A stretch of DNA of 45,913 nucleotides from an uncultured Eubacteriales bacterium (GCA_949288185.1 CASEIZ010000020.1:1-45913), one strand, 5' to 3'. Positions 8,575 through 16,517 are shown, numbered from the stretch's first letter. The notes: generated by a model not told the origin, from the sequence alone. Numbers and translations are program-made.

Positions 8575-8622
8575 AAAGCTAATGTATGTAAGATAATATA
8601 AAATCTTATATGTATTAGCTTT
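8575..8622 (+). terminator. two-step hairpin closing the yqfC-ylbF run
   Basis: AAAGCTAAT (8575-8583) pairs with ATTAGCTTT (8614-8622), with an inner TAAGAT/ATCTTA. The following bases are AT-rich but have no pure T-run, so termination efficiency is uncertain. Confidence 0.55.
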
Positions 8623-8725
8623 ATAATGTATTTATTCTAGGTTTCTAAAATAGAATATATGTATCCTATTTTAAAAAAACTGAATTTTTGGATAATATAA
8701 TTTGAAATTGAGACTAGAGGAAGGA

Positions 8726-9424
8726 ATGAATAAAATGGAATTTGGAATTATTATTGTTTTTTTAGTTTGTGTAATAGTTGTTTTAAGAATATTATTTGGA
8801 AGTAGTAAAAAACAAATCGAAGCAATTGCGAAAGATGAAACACTAGATGAATTGGCAAAAAAATATCCAAGTAATGTAGAGATGTGTAAAGAATATTTAA
8901 AAATGTTACATAATGAAACTGTTACAGTAGAAGAAGATAAAAATGCAACTAATTCACTATATATTGCAATATCTAATAAGATTATCATTGCAGATGTGAA
9001 AGAAAGTTTTACAAGGATACAAACAATTGCACATGAATGTTTGCATTCTATTCAAGAAAGAAAAATATTATTATTCAATTTTATATACTCAAATGTATAT
9101 ATTATATACTTTTTAGCTATATCTCTTTTGAAATTATTTAATATACTTCCATATGAAATGATGTATTTAACTATCCTAATAGTTGGAGGATTTATTTATT
9201 ATTTTGTGAGAAGCTACTTGGAAAATGATGCAATGATAAAAGCAAGATTTTTGGCTAAAGAATATATGGAAAATAAAAAAATATCTTCACAAGAAGAAAT
9301 TAATAAAATTGTACATCATTTTGATAAATTAAATGATATCGGAATCAAAAGTGTTAATTATGCATTGTTATTTAATGTTGTTCTTGAAATTCTTATTTAT
9401 TGTGTCATATGTATGATAAGATAA
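8726..9424 (+). CDS. membrane protein with HExxH metallopeptidase-like motif
   Basis: About 232 residues from ATG 8726. An N-terminal membrane helix is followed by a soluble stretch holding TIAHECLHSIQ, an HExxH zinc motif, then two further hydrophobic helices (YIIYFLAISLLK and YLTILIVGGFIYYF) and a last helix at the C-terminus. The layout recalls small membrane zinc peptidases such as the YugP group, though the motif context differs and I cannot assign the family. The third zinc ligand is perhaps Glu/His in SYLENDAMIKARF. AGAGGAAGG allows starts at 8726 or 8735. It stands alone between two noncoding stretches. Confidence 0.65.
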   Translation: MNKMEFGIIIVFLVCVIVVLRILFGSSKKQIEAIAKDETLDELAKKYPSNVEMCKEYLKMLHNETVTVEEDKNATNSLYIAISNKIIIADVKESFTRIQTIAHECLHSIQERKILLFNFIYSNVYIIYFLAISLLKLFNILPYEMMYLTILIVGGFIYYFVRSYLENDAMIKARFLAKEYMENKKISSQEEINKIVHHFDKLNDIGIKSVNYALLFNVVLEILIYCVICMIR

Positions 9425-9472
9425 ATAATAATAAAAATGTTTGAATAAGTAGTATAAAACGATAAAAAAATA

Positions 9473-9501
9473 TTGCAATATTCAGTGTTTACATATATAA
9501 T
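9473..9501 (+). promoter_or_regulatory. SigA-type promoter of the tetR gene with palindrome downstream
   Basis: TTGCAA (9473-9478), 17-base spacer, TATAAT (9496-9501). A palindrome TGATATATCA (9510-9519), within the broader near-symmetric ACATTGATATATCATGT, lies over the expected transcription start and is a good candidate operator for the TetR product. Confidence 0.65.
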
Positions 9502-9540
9502 ATAGACATTGATATATCATGTTGAAAGGATGTTTAGAAA

Positions 9541-10110
9541 ATGAATAAAACAAAAAGAAAAATTTTTGAAACATCAATGAAATTATTTGCTGAAAAAGGA
9601 TATGATGCTACAAGTATCGAAGAAATTACTGCGACAGTGGGAGTAGCAAAAGGAACTTTGTATTATCATTTTTCAAGTAAAGAAGAAATCTTCAATTTTT
9701 TAATAGAGGAAGGGATGAAACTGTTACAAAATAGCATTGATATCAAAACTGCAAAATATGAGAATTACATCGACAAACTGAAAGCGGTAGTATTAATACA
9801 AATTAAAATTGTTATGAAATATGAAGATTTGATAACCATTTTATTGAGTCAATTTTGGGGGAATGAAGCAAGAAACCAAAAATGTAAAAAACATGTTTAT
9901 GATTATATTAATAAAATTGAGGAAATAGTAAAAGAAGGAATAGAGAAAAAACAAATAAAAGCAGGAAATCCAAAAGTGATTGCGTCTGAAATATATGGAT
10001 TAATCTGTTCAACATTGGTATATAAATTGAGAAATGAAAAAGAAATTGATATTATGAAATTGTACAAGGATTTTGAAAATACAGTTATTGAAGGATTGAT
10101 TGAAAAATAA
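9541..10110 (+). CDS. TetR/AcrR family transcriptional regulator
   Basis: A 189-residue repressor-type protein. The helix-turn-helix is complete: FAEKGYDATSIEEI then VGVAKGTLYYHFSSKEEIF at about residues 33-51. The C-terminal helical ligand-binding domain has a TetR_C-like LLSQFWGNEAR stretch, similar to regulators of fatty acid metabolism (FadR/YsiA group). The acyl-CoA synthetase starts 52 bases downstream in the same direction, so the gene probably controls itself and that enzyme in response to an acyl-CoA or fatty acid; this is inference. Confidence 0.9.
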   Translation: MNKTKRKIFETSMKLFAEKGYDATSIEEITATVGVAKGTLYYHFSSKEEIFNFLIEEGMKLLQNSIDIKTAKYENYIDKLKAVVLIQIKIVMKYEDLITILLSQFWGNEARNQKCKKHVYDYINKIEEIVKEGIEKKQIKAGNPKVIASEIYGLICSTLVYKLRNEKEIDIMKLYKDFENTVIEGLIEK

Positions 10111-10162
10111 TGAATAGTTGAAAAATAGTAACAAATTTTCAACAAAAGAAAGGGGTTAAAAC

Positions 10163-11878
10163 ATGAGAGAGCCAATACATGATTTTATGAAATTTACAGA
10201 TTTGAGAGACATGTTAGAAAAATCTGGTGAACTTTATGGGGACAGACCAGCTTATGTTTTTAAAACTGAAGAAGAAGGAAAATTTAGAGAAATTACACAT
10301 AAAGAGTTTAGAGATGATGTAAAAGCATTGGGAACAAAATTTGTAAATATGGGGCTAAAAGATAAAAGAATTGCTGTTATATCAGAAAACAGATATGAAT
10401 GGGGAATTGTCTATTTGGCAACTGTTAATGGAACAGGTGTTATTGTTCCATTAGATAAGTCTTTACCAGAAAATGAAATAGAAAGTCTAATGATTCGTTC
10501 AGAAGTAGAGGCTATTGTATATTCTGAAAAATATAATGATATTATGAATAAAATAAAAAAAGAAAATAATACAAAGGTAAAATACTTTATTTCAATGGAC
10601 TTAGAAAAAGAAGAAAATGGTATATATTCTGAACATGAATTGATAAAACAAGGTAAAGAATTGCTAGAAGCAGGAAATAAGGAATTCTTGGATGCAAAAA
10701 TCGATGCAGAAAACATGGCTATCATGCTATTTACATCAGGAACAACTGCTATGTCAAAAGCAGTTATGTTATCACATAAAAATATATGTGCAAATTTAAT
10801 GGATATTACAGCTGTTTTAAGAATTTATGATACAGATAGGTTTTTATCATTTTTACCATTGCATCATACATTTGAATGCACAACTGGATTTTTATATCCA
10901 TTATCAAGAGGTTCTTCAATTGCATTTTGCGAAGGTATTAGGCATATAGCAGACAATTTAAAAGAATATAAAGCAAGTGTCATGGTATCAGTTCCAATTT
11001 TGTTTGAAGGAATGTATAAAAAAGTAATGAAAACAATTGAGAAAAAAGGCAAATTAAAAACAGTACAAAAAGGAATAAAAATTAGTCAATTTTTATTAAA
11101 ATTTGGAATAGATATCAGAAAAAAATTATTTAAAGAAATTCATGACACATTAGGTGGAAATATAAGAATATTCGTAGCAGGAGGAGCTGCTCTAGATCCA
11201 GAAACAGAAAAAGGATTTAATCAACTAGGATTTACATTATACCAAGGATATGGTTTAACAGAAAGTTCACCAGTTATTTCTGTGGAAGATGATAAATATC
11301 AAAGATTAGGTTCTATTGGAAAGGCTTTTCCAAGCTTAGATGTAAAAATTGAAGATCCTAATGAAGAAGGAATCGGGGAATTGTTGGTTAAAGGTCCATC
11401 TGTTATGCTTGGATATTATAACAATGAAGAAGCAACAAAAGAAACTTTAACAGAAGATGGTTGGTTACATACAGGAGATTTAGCAAAAATAGACAAAGAT
11501 GATTTTATCTTTATTTCAGGAAGAAAGAAATTTGTGATTGTTTTGAAAAACGGAAAAAATATATATCCAGAAGAAATAGAAGCATTGATAAACAAAATAG
11601 AAGGAATAAAAGAATCTTTTGTTTATGGAAAACCAGAAGATGATGGTGATTATAAAATATGCGCAAAAATTGTGTATGATGAAGATTTAGTTGAAGAAAT
11701 TTTTGGAACAAAAGATTCAGAAGAGTTAAAAGAAAAGATTTGGCAAGAAGTTAAGAAAATGAATAAAACAATGCCAGCATATAAATATGTAAGAGAAATT
11801 ATTGTAACGAATAAAGATTTAATTAAAACTACGACACAAAAAGTAAAAAGATTTGAAGAAATAAAGACAGTATTATAA
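10163..11878 (+). CDS. long-chain acyl-CoA synthetase (AMP-forming)
   Basis: A 571-residue ANL-superfamily ligase that would activate fatty acids to acyl-CoA via an acyl-AMP. Motifs: P-loop LFTSGTTAMSKAV at about residue 190, the A5-type GYGLTESSP near 372, HTGDLAKID near 437, the hinge SGRKKFVIVLKNGKNIYPEEIE near 450, and a C-terminal KTTTQKVKRFE with the catalytic lysine. The P-loop reads TTAMSKAV where TTGxPKGV is usual, but this is common in clostridial members. GAAAGGGG precedes the ATG. Under probable control of the upstream TetR gene. Acyl chain preference cannot be told. Confidence 0.92.
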   Translation: MREPIHDFMKFTDLRDMLEKSGELYGDRPAYVFKTEEEGKFREITHKEFRDDVKALGTKFVNMGLKDKRIAVISENRYEWGIVYLATVNGTGVIVPLDKSLPENEIESLMIRSEVEAIVYSEKYNDIMNKIKKENNTKVKYFISMDLEKEENGIYSEHELIKQGKELLEAGNKEFLDAKIDAENMAIMLFTSGTTAMSKAVMLSHKNICANLMDITAVLRIYDTDRFLSFLPLHHTFECTTGFLYPLSRGSSIAFCEGIRHIADNLKEYKASVMVSVPILFEGMYKKVMKTIEKKGKLKTVQKGIKISQFLLKFGIDIRKKLFKEIHDTLGGNIRIFVAGGAALDPETEKGFNQLGFTLYQGYGLTESSPVISVEDDKYQRLGSIGKAFPSLDVKIEDPNEEGIGELLVKGPSVMLGYYNNEEATKETLTEDGWLHTGDLAKIDKDDFIFISGRKKFVIVLKNGKNIYPEEIEALINKIEGIKESFVYGKPEDDGDYKICAKIVYDEDLVEEIFGTKDSEELKEKIWQEVKKMNKTMPAYKYVREIIVTNKDLIKTTTQKVKRFEEIKTVL

Positions 11879-11887
11879 AATTTAATT

Positions 11888-11943
11888 TTGTATACGAAAA
11901 AATCCATATTGAGCCAAGATAAAAGAAGATTTTTTCTATACAA
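11888..11943. repeat. imperfect inverted repeat after the acyl-CoA synthetase
   Basis: TTGTATACGAAAAAATC (11888-11904) and GATTTTTTCTATACAA (11928-11943) pair with one bulged base across a 23-base spacer. It could act as a terminator in either direction because each arm contains an A or T run. Confidence 0.55.
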
Positions 11944-12005
11944 TAAAAGTGTGTGTTAACAAAATCAAAGATTTTATGCAATCATTGGAGAATAAAATGG
12001 TCATC

Positions 12006-12040
12006 AAAGCAGAATGAAAATTCTGCTTTATGTATTTTTA
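12006..12040 (+). terminator. hairpin terminator
   Basis: AAAGCAGAA (12006-12014) pairs perfectly with TTCTGCTTT (12021-12029) over TGAAAA, followed by ATGTATTTTT. It is the only other clear structure in the 400-base gap after the acyl-CoA synthetase besides the inverted repeat and the promoter at 12205. Confidence 0.65.
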
Positions 12041-12204
12041 TTGAATAAGAAAGAGCGCTTTTTTCGATTTAACCAAAAACAATGCTACATAGAAAAATTG
12101 CTACGGAGAAAAGAAAAATGGCAAAAAATACGATAAAATAGGAAATGTTACAAAAATGTAACATTTCTGTAACAAAAACTTAAAAAAAAAATCTTCCGTT
12201 GGTA

Positions 12205-12233
12205 TTGTAGTTTTTTGTAGGTTAATGTATAAT
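12205..12233 (+). promoter_or_regulatory. SigA-type promoter
   Basis: TTGTAG (12205-12210), 17-base spacer, TATAAT (12228-12233), about 48 bases before the start codon at 12281. Confidence 0.65.
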
Positions 12234-12280
12234 TATAATTGAATAAAATCATATGCTTAAGATAAAAGGAGGTAATTTAC

Positions 12281-13126
12281 ATGTCTAGATCTGGCATAGT
12301 AAATGTGAGAATGGTTATTACTGAGGAGAAAATATTATCAAATATAGATAAAGTACATAAACTTATTAATCCAAACAGTAAAAAACAAATTGTACAATTA
12401 GAGGATGATTCTTATTTTAAAGATTTAATAGAATCAATCAAAACATATTTAATTGAATATCCAAAAAAGAAGAACTTTCCAGCAAGTGTTTATAAAGCAG
12501 CTTATGGATTGGTTGAATATGCTACAAATCAATTTGAAGAAAATACAAAAAAGATTGAAGAATTAATTAGACAAAGAGAAGAAAATATAGCTCTATCAGG
12601 AAGATTAAAAGAATTAATTGATGTTGTAGATAACAAAGAAAAAAATTGGAAAGACAAAGTAAAAGAAGCAGAAGAAGAATTTTCAGAAGATATTATCGAT
12701 ACATTGAACATAGTTGGAAAATGTAAAGGAAAGAAATCTCAAAATTATCAAGATGCTATGAAATTATTAAATGCTAGAGTAACAAATCTTGAATCTAATT
12801 TGCATATAGAAATTGATATGGAAAGAATAGAGGACAGATCAAAAGCATTAAGCTATATTGGAATTGAAGTAGCAGATGCATTGAAAGGTATCCCAACACC
12901 AACAGAAGAAGTAGCACCAGTAGAAGAACAAGTTGAAGTAGAGCAAAAGGAACAAATAAATGTAGAACAACAACAATATGAACAAGAGGTAACTTTCGAA
13001 AAGAAACCAAGTCTATGGCAAAGATTTAAAAATACGAAACTTGTTAGAGCAATTAGATATATTACAAAAATCAGAATTGTTATACAATATCCAGCATTAC
13101 CAGAAGGTAAAGGTTCAGAGAATTAA
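12281..13126 (+). CDS. unknown coiled-coil protein
   Basis: A 281-residue protein with no signal peptide. Residues about 84-125 form a charged coiled coil (FEENTKKIEELIRQREENIALS), residues 205-245 are a Pro/Glu/Gln-rich linker (PTEEVAPVEEQVEVEQ), and the C-terminus is basic and amphipathic (WQRFKNTKLVRAIRYITKIRIVIQYP), which may bind membrane or nucleic acid. I do not recognise the family. It has its own promoter at 12205 and a strong AAAGGAGGT site, so it is a single-gene unit, probably well expressed. Confidence 0.75.
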   Translation: MSRSGIVNVRMVITEEKILSNIDKVHKLINPNSKKQIVQLEDDSYFKDLIESIKTYLIEYPKKKNFPASVYKAAYGLVEYATNQFEENTKKIEELIRQREENIALSGRLKELIDVVDNKEKNWKDKVKEAEEEFSEDIIDTLNIVGKCKGKKSQNYQDAMKLLNARVTNLESNLHIEIDMERIEDRSKALSYIGIEVADALKGIPTPTEEVAPVEEQVEVEQKEQINVEQQQYEQEVTFEKKPSLWQRFKNTKLVRAIRYITKIRIVIQYPALPEGKGSEN

Positions 13127-13140
13127 TAAAGAAATTCATA

Positions 13141-13170
13141 AAAGGAGTTAGAGTGAAAACTAACTCCTTT
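13141..13170 (+). terminator. hairpin after the coiled-coil gene
   Basis: AAAGGAGTTAG (13141-13151) pairs perfectly with CTAACTCCTTT (13160-13170). The T-run is short (TTTAATAAG), so termination may be partial. Confidence 0.6.
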
Positions 13171-13258
13171 AATAAGTATAAAAGAGAAGTAAATTATAAG
13201 GAAAATAGTAACTTAAGTGAATAATTAGCAAGAAATTATAGGAATTTAAAAAAATGTC

Positions 13259-13287
13259 TTGACAACTAAATGAAAATAGTTTATACT
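13259..13287 (+). promoter_or_regulatory. promoter of the tRNA pair
   Basis: TTGACA (13259-13264), 17-base spacer, TATACT (13282-13287); the first tRNA begins 22 bases after the -10 box. Near-consensus, as expected for stable RNA. Confidence 0.85.
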
Positions 13288-13308
13288 GTAACTTGCGTTA
13301 AGGAAAAC

Positions 13309-13385
13309 GCTCCCTTAGCTCAGTTGGTCAGAGCAACCGGCTCATAACCGGTGGGTCCAAGGTTCGAATCCTTGAGGGAGCACCA
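13309..13385 (+). tRNA. tRNA-Met (CAT anticodon)
   Basis: Acceptor GCTCCCT/AGGGAGC, D arm AGCTCAGTTGGTCAGAGC, anticodon stem ACCGG/CCGGT around CTCATAA (anticodon CAT), T arm with GGTTCGAATCC, and encoded CCA at 13383-13385. The A-T/G-C first pair and elongator-type features fit elongator tRNA-Met; a CAT anticodon could also be a tRNA-Ile modified by TilS, which sequence alone does not fully exclude. Confidence 0.92.
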
Positions 13386-13395
13386 TTATACATAT

Positions 13396-13709
13396 GGGTA
13401 GGTGGCCGAGTGGCTAAAGGCGGCAGACTGTGGTCTTTGGTTAAACAAAACCTAAACTTGCAGCTCATATAAGTGATTATATGATGAACACCGGGCTAAT
13501 TCGGGGAACTCTTAACAGTTAGGCTGATGACAATCCCGAGCTAGGAAAGAAATTTCCGAGTGTAGAGACTTTATACCTGGTATCTTGAAAAAGATAAAGA
13601 GAAAGTCCAGACTACAAACATAATATATTTGTTATGGTAGTGAAAACTATAGTAGTAAGAAATCTGTTCTCATTTGAGTACGAAGGTTCGAATCCTTCCC
13701 TGCCCACCA
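13396..13709 (+). tRNA. tRNA-Tyr (GTA anticodon) interrupted by a group I intron
   Basis: Exon 1 is 13396-13431 and exon 2 is 13660-13709 including CCA. Joined, they give an 86-nt class II tRNA: acceptor GGGTAGG/CCTGCCC with one T-G wobble, D arm starting GCCGAGTGG, anticodon stem GCAGA/TCTGT around CTGTAAA (anticodon GTA), long variable arm CTCATTTGAG, and T arm GGTTCGAATCC. Long variable arm plus GTA anticodon fixes tyrosine. The intron falls between anticodon positions 35 and 36. It is cotranscribed with tRNA-Met from the promoter at 13259. Confidence 0.92.
13432..13659 (+). ncRNA. group I self-splicing intron (IC3-like) in tRNA-Tyr
   Basis: 228 nt, no ORF. The 5' exon ends in T and the intron ends in G, as group I rules require. 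P1: exon CTGT (13428-13431) pairs with GCAG (13460-13463), giving the splice-site U-G wobble. P2: CATATA/TATATG (13466-13483). P3: ACAC within 13488-13491 with GTGT 13560-13563. P4: TCGGGG (13501-13506) with TCCCGA (13534-13539). P6: GGAAA-GAAA-TTTCC (13544-13557). P7: GACTTT (13567-13572) with AAAGTC (13602-13607). P8: TATCTT-GAAA-AAGATA (13581-13596). J8/7 is AAGAG. P9: TAGT-GAAA-ACTA before the terminal G. The GTGTAGAGACT and AAGAG blocks match those I know from the Azoarcus and Anabaena tRNA introns. Confidence 0.9.
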
Positions 13710-13710
13710 A

Positions 13711-13745
13711 AAAGTTGAAATTTTAACCAATTTCAGCTTTTTTTA
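13711..13745 (+). terminator. terminator of the tRNA operon
   Basis: AAGTTGAAATT pairs with AATTTCAGCTT (one T-G wobble) over TTAACC, followed by seven T. It directly follows the CCA end of tRNA-Tyr. Confidence 0.8.
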
Positions 13746-13979
13746 TTTTTATTCAAAATTATTTGTAAGTATTGATATTGCTGTATTCTAGCTATTTTCG
13801 TTATTCAAACTATATTCAAAATTATTTGCCATTTTTAATTGTTTTTTTGTTTCTGCACGGAAATTGCACGGACGAATTGCACGGAAAGATATCCTTTGTA
13901 ATCTAACAGTACCAGTCGATACAAGACATTATTTAGTATGATTTTTGCACGGAAAAGATAGAACTGTAAAAATACAGTC

Positions 13980-14504
13980 CTATCTATTTTTAAAGTTAAT
14001 CTTATTTATAAATGAATTTACTAATCTTTTTAATCTATCTTTTGAAAAATCAAATAATATGCTAACATATTCAAAAGTTTTATTAATATAATCTTTGAGT
14101 CGTGCATTTTCTTGTTTCAGCTTTTCATTTTCTTGCTTTAAATTGTAGTTTTCTAATTGTATCTGTTCTGTTTTATATATGGTTTCATCTACAATATTTT
14201 TTATATTGCTATATCTTTTAGCAAGAGTATTGAACTTTTTAATAACACGCTTATAATCATTTCGCATAATCTCAATATCATTTGTAACTTTTTCTTGTTC
14301 ATAGTGTTTAGTTTCTTCAAACATTTCTTGAGTTTCATAATTAGTAATCTTTTTTAGCTTTTCTATTAGTATATGTTCGTTTTCTTCTTTATTGCCACGT
14401 TCTAAATTAAAGCCAGATTTTGTCATGTATAAATAAAAATTATCTTGTAATTTTCTATAACTATCTTTACCTATCTTTACCTTTCCAATACTCACTACAA
14501 GCAA
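13980..14504 (-). pseudogene. C-terminal remnant of a MobV-type (Pre/Mob) relaxase
   Basis: 174 residues from a TTG. The stretch KLQDNFYLYMTKSGFNLERG matches the region of MobV/Pre relaxases just after the catalytic domain, and the remainder is the usual long coiled coil (EQIQLENYNLKQENEKLKQE). The N-terminal relaxase part with the His-rich metal site and catalytic residues is absent; upstream on this strand is only a short noncoding gap and the HTH gene. It therefore marks a former mobilizable element rather than a working gene. Confidence 0.6.
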
Positions 14505-14558
14505 TTTTTCTAATTTCTTTTCCGTTCTCGAGTTGTAAAGGTAGAATTTAAAATATAA

Positions 14559-14795
14559 TTATAGTTCTTCTTTTATTTTTCTAGTATCAATATCAAGTAT
14601 TTTACATATCGCCATTAATTCAAAATCTTTTACAATTCTTTGCTCTTTTTCTATTAAATAAATATCATTTGGATATAAAGTTACACCTAATAATTCAAGT
14701 TTATTAGATAATTTTTCAAGTGATAAATTATGTTTAATTCTGCTATCATGAATAATTTTTCCAGAAATATTACTTTTATTTTTGTATTTATTCAT
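14559..14795 (-). CDS. XRE-like helix-turn-helix regulator
   Basis: A 78-residue protein whose middle reads GKIIHDSRIKHNLSLEKLSNKLELLGVTL, a Cro/C1-type helix-turn-helix with recognition helix near residues 40-50, ending in a helix (FELMAICKILDIDTRKI). It is close in size to single-domain phage and ICE repressors. The palindrome ATGGATTCCA begins at the base next to its start codon and overlaps its ribosome binding site, so it probably represses itself and the divergent gene at 14900. Confidence 0.75.
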   Translation of the reverse strand: MNKYKNKSNISGKIIHDSRIKHNLSLEKLSNKLELLGVTLYPNDIYLIEKEQRIVKDFELMAICKILDIDTRKIKEEL

Positions 14796-14855
14796 ATGGA
14801 TTCCACCTTTTTATAATTTTTTTCAATATTTTATTGATATTATCATGGAATCCAT
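14796..14855. promoter_or_regulatory. paired operators between divergent island genes
   Basis: Two short palindromes with the form TGGAnTCCA: ATGGATTCCA (14796-14805) and ATGGAATCCAT (14845-14855). A further half site GATCCAT lies at 14871-14877. They flank the AT-rich segment where both divergent promoters must lie (TTATAATTTT at 14811 and TATTGATATTATCAT near 14832). Confidence 0.6.
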
Positions 14856-14899
14856 GTTGATATATTATGAGATCCATAATAGAAGAAAGAAGGTATAAT

Positions 14900-15238
14900 A
14901 TGAATAAAAAAGTAGAAATAACAGATTTTATAGACAATTCATTACTAGATACAATTTATAGAGAAAGAGAAGATAGCTTATATCAGCATACGGAAATTGA
15001 TAATAAAAATATAAAAGAAATAACTAAAAATTTGCCTATAACTTATGAAGATTTATTAGTGGCTATTAAGAATTTACCACCTCATTTTAATAATACTAGA
15101 GAATTTATTTTAGAAAGATTAGAAGGTTATATGGAAAGGCAAAACTCTTTAATTGCTTATGATAACGAAAAATTTTATAAAAATGGATTTTGTGATGGCA
15201 TTAAAATAATATTAGAAGCTTTGAAAATTGAAAAATAG
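14900..15238 (+). CDS. small island protein of unknown function
   Basis: 112 residues from ATG 14900, chosen because GAAAGAAGG lies 6-14 bases upstream. Acidic, helical, with a C-terminal FYKNGFCDGIKIILEALK reminiscent of short proteins common on clostridial conjugative elements (DUF6809-like ending FxxGFxxGxxLxxEAL). No catalytic motif. It is divergent from the XRE regulator and shares its operator region, so it is likely one of the genes that regulator controls. Confidence 0.6.
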   Translation: MNKKVEITDFIDNSLLDTIYREREDSLYQHTEIDNKNIKEITKNLPITYEDLLVAIKNLPPHFNNTREFILERLEGYMERQNSLIAYDNEKFYKNGFCDGIKIILEALKIEK

Positions 15239-15268
15239 AATTTTATTAAAGATATAATAAAAACTTTG

Positions 15269-15298
15269 TAAGAGTAGTTATATTGATAATTACTCTTA
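15269..15298 (+). terminator. hairpin after the small island gene
   Basis: TAAGAGTA (15269-15276) pairs with TACTCTTA (15291-15298), with TTAT/ATAA inside. A weak T-rich tail follows. Confidence 0.5.
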
Positions 15299-15369
15299 TT
15301 TATGATACTATAATGGTAATAAAAAATAGTAAGTTGTATGACGTAAAATATTAAGAAAGAATTGAGATT

Positions 15370-15939
15370 ATGGAAAAGTTTTATTATGAGAGACCTACAA
15401 TAAATAGGAAGAAAGAAGCAATTGAATATGTAAAAGAATATAATGGGACATTAGTTGTTTCAGGTGGATTAAAAGATAATTTAGATAATTATGAAAATTG
15501 GTTAATCAGAATTAATGATGAAAGAGAGGGAAAGATACCAAATGTTGTACCAACAGAAAATTTTTATTTAATAAGAAAAAATGATAATAGAATAGTTGGT
15601 TCAAGTAATATTAGACTAAAATTAGATGATAATTTAAGAGATATCGGAGGGCATATAGGATATTCTATTAGACCATCTGAAAGAAGAAAAGGATATAATA
15701 AAATAAATTTATATTTAGCTCTTAAGGTTTTAAAAGAATATAAAATTGATTATGCATATCTTGATTGCTTAGATACAAATATAGGCTCATATAAAACTAT
15801 GGAAGCATTGGGAGGTGTGTTAATCGAAAAAAAAGAAAAGGAACATAATGGACAGGTTGACTTGTGGAGGAAATATTATTTTAATGTAAATAAATGTTTA
15901 GAAGAAAATAAAGATAAAATGTTACAATTTTTAGCTTAA
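15370..15939 (+). CDS. GNAT family N-acetyltransferase
   Basis: A 189-residue GNAT protein. The acetyl-CoA binding region is GYSIRPSERRKGYNKINLYLAL at about residues 97-118 (the R/Q-x-x-G-x-G/A loop reads RRKGYN), preceded by the beta strand VGSSNIRL and followed by AYLDCLDTNIGSYKTMEALGG, where acetyltransferases place Asn for the CoA. Substrate unknown; close to RimJ/RimL-like or antibiotic-modifying types only in fold. No strong ribosome binding site (AAGAAAGAATTGAG). Lies in the island and is probably cargo, together with the NTF2-like gene 14 bases downstream. Confidence 0.85.
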   Translation: MEKFYYERPTINRKKEAIEYVKEYNGTLVVSGGLKDNLDNYENWLIRINDEREGKIPNVVPTENFYLIRKNDNRIVGSSNIRLKLDDNLRDIGGHIGYSIRPSERRKGYNKINLYLALKVLKEYKIDYAYLDCLDTNIGSYKTMEALGGVLIEKKEKEHNGQVDLWRKYYFNVNKCLEENKDKMLQFLA

Positions 15940-15965
15940 ATAAAACTTATAGATTGGAGAAAAAA

Positions 15966-16367
15966 ATGGATAATATAAAAGAGTATTTTTTGAATTATTT
16001 AAATGGGTATAATCAAACTTGGGTTGATAAAGACTTGGAAAAATTGAAGGAATATTATGATACGGATAACAATAGGCTTATATACTATGATAATCATAAA
16101 AATAACGATACTTATACTCTGCAAAAACATTTGGCACTGGTTTCCAATTTTCTATTAAATGGTAAAGAAACTGAATCAGGACAAGTTGAAGAATTAATTA
16201 TAGAAGATTTTAATGTGTTTTCAAAAGACGATGTAGCATGTTTATGTTTTATTGCAAAATACAAAAGTTGTCCAAGACCTTATGTAAGGACTACAATGTA
16301 TATAGAAAAGATAGAAGATAAATGGAAAGTATTACATGTGCATTGTTCGTTTGAACCAGAAAGATAA
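15966..16367 (+). CDS. NTF2-like (SnoaL/DUF4440-type) protein
   Basis: 133 residues from ATG 15966, with TTGGAG 7-12 bases upstream. The arrangement LEKLKEYYDTDN, a central helix/strand region and the ending YIEKIEDKWKVLHVHCSFEPER is typical of the NTF2-like cone fold used by small ketosteroid-isomerase-like enzymes and polyketide cyclase relatives. Function cannot be set. It probably shares a transcript with the upstream GNAT gene. Confidence 0.7.
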   Translation: MDNIKEYFLNYLNGYNQTWVDKDLEKLKEYYDTDNNRLIYYDNHKNNDTYTLQKHLALVSNFLLNGKETESGQVEELIIEDFNVFSKDDVACLCFIAKYKSCPRPYVRTTMYIEKIEDKWKVLHVHCSFEPER

Positions 16368-16517
16368 ATTACAATTTTATATTTAAGACACTTATAATTA
16401 TTTGTAATTTTATAACAATATATAACATTATTTGGTGGTATTTTATTTGCACGAAATTTGCACGAGTAAAATAAAAAAATGCTTCAAAATCAATGATTAG
16501 CGAACTTGTACGAATTT

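Noticed and set aside
13432..13659. The interrupted tRNA read as tRNA-His (GTG) or tRNA-Phe (GAA) with shifted splice sites
   Set aside because: Other junctions either give a 6-base anticodon loop or break the exon-U/intron-G rule, and the long variable arm fits only Tyr among these.
13432..13659. Homing endonuclease in the intron
   Set aside because: 228 nt with stops in all frames; no ORF fits.
14157..14357. Plus-strand hydrophobic frame inside the MobV remnant
   Set aside because: No ribosome binding site; it is the complement of a Lys/Glu-rich coiled coil.
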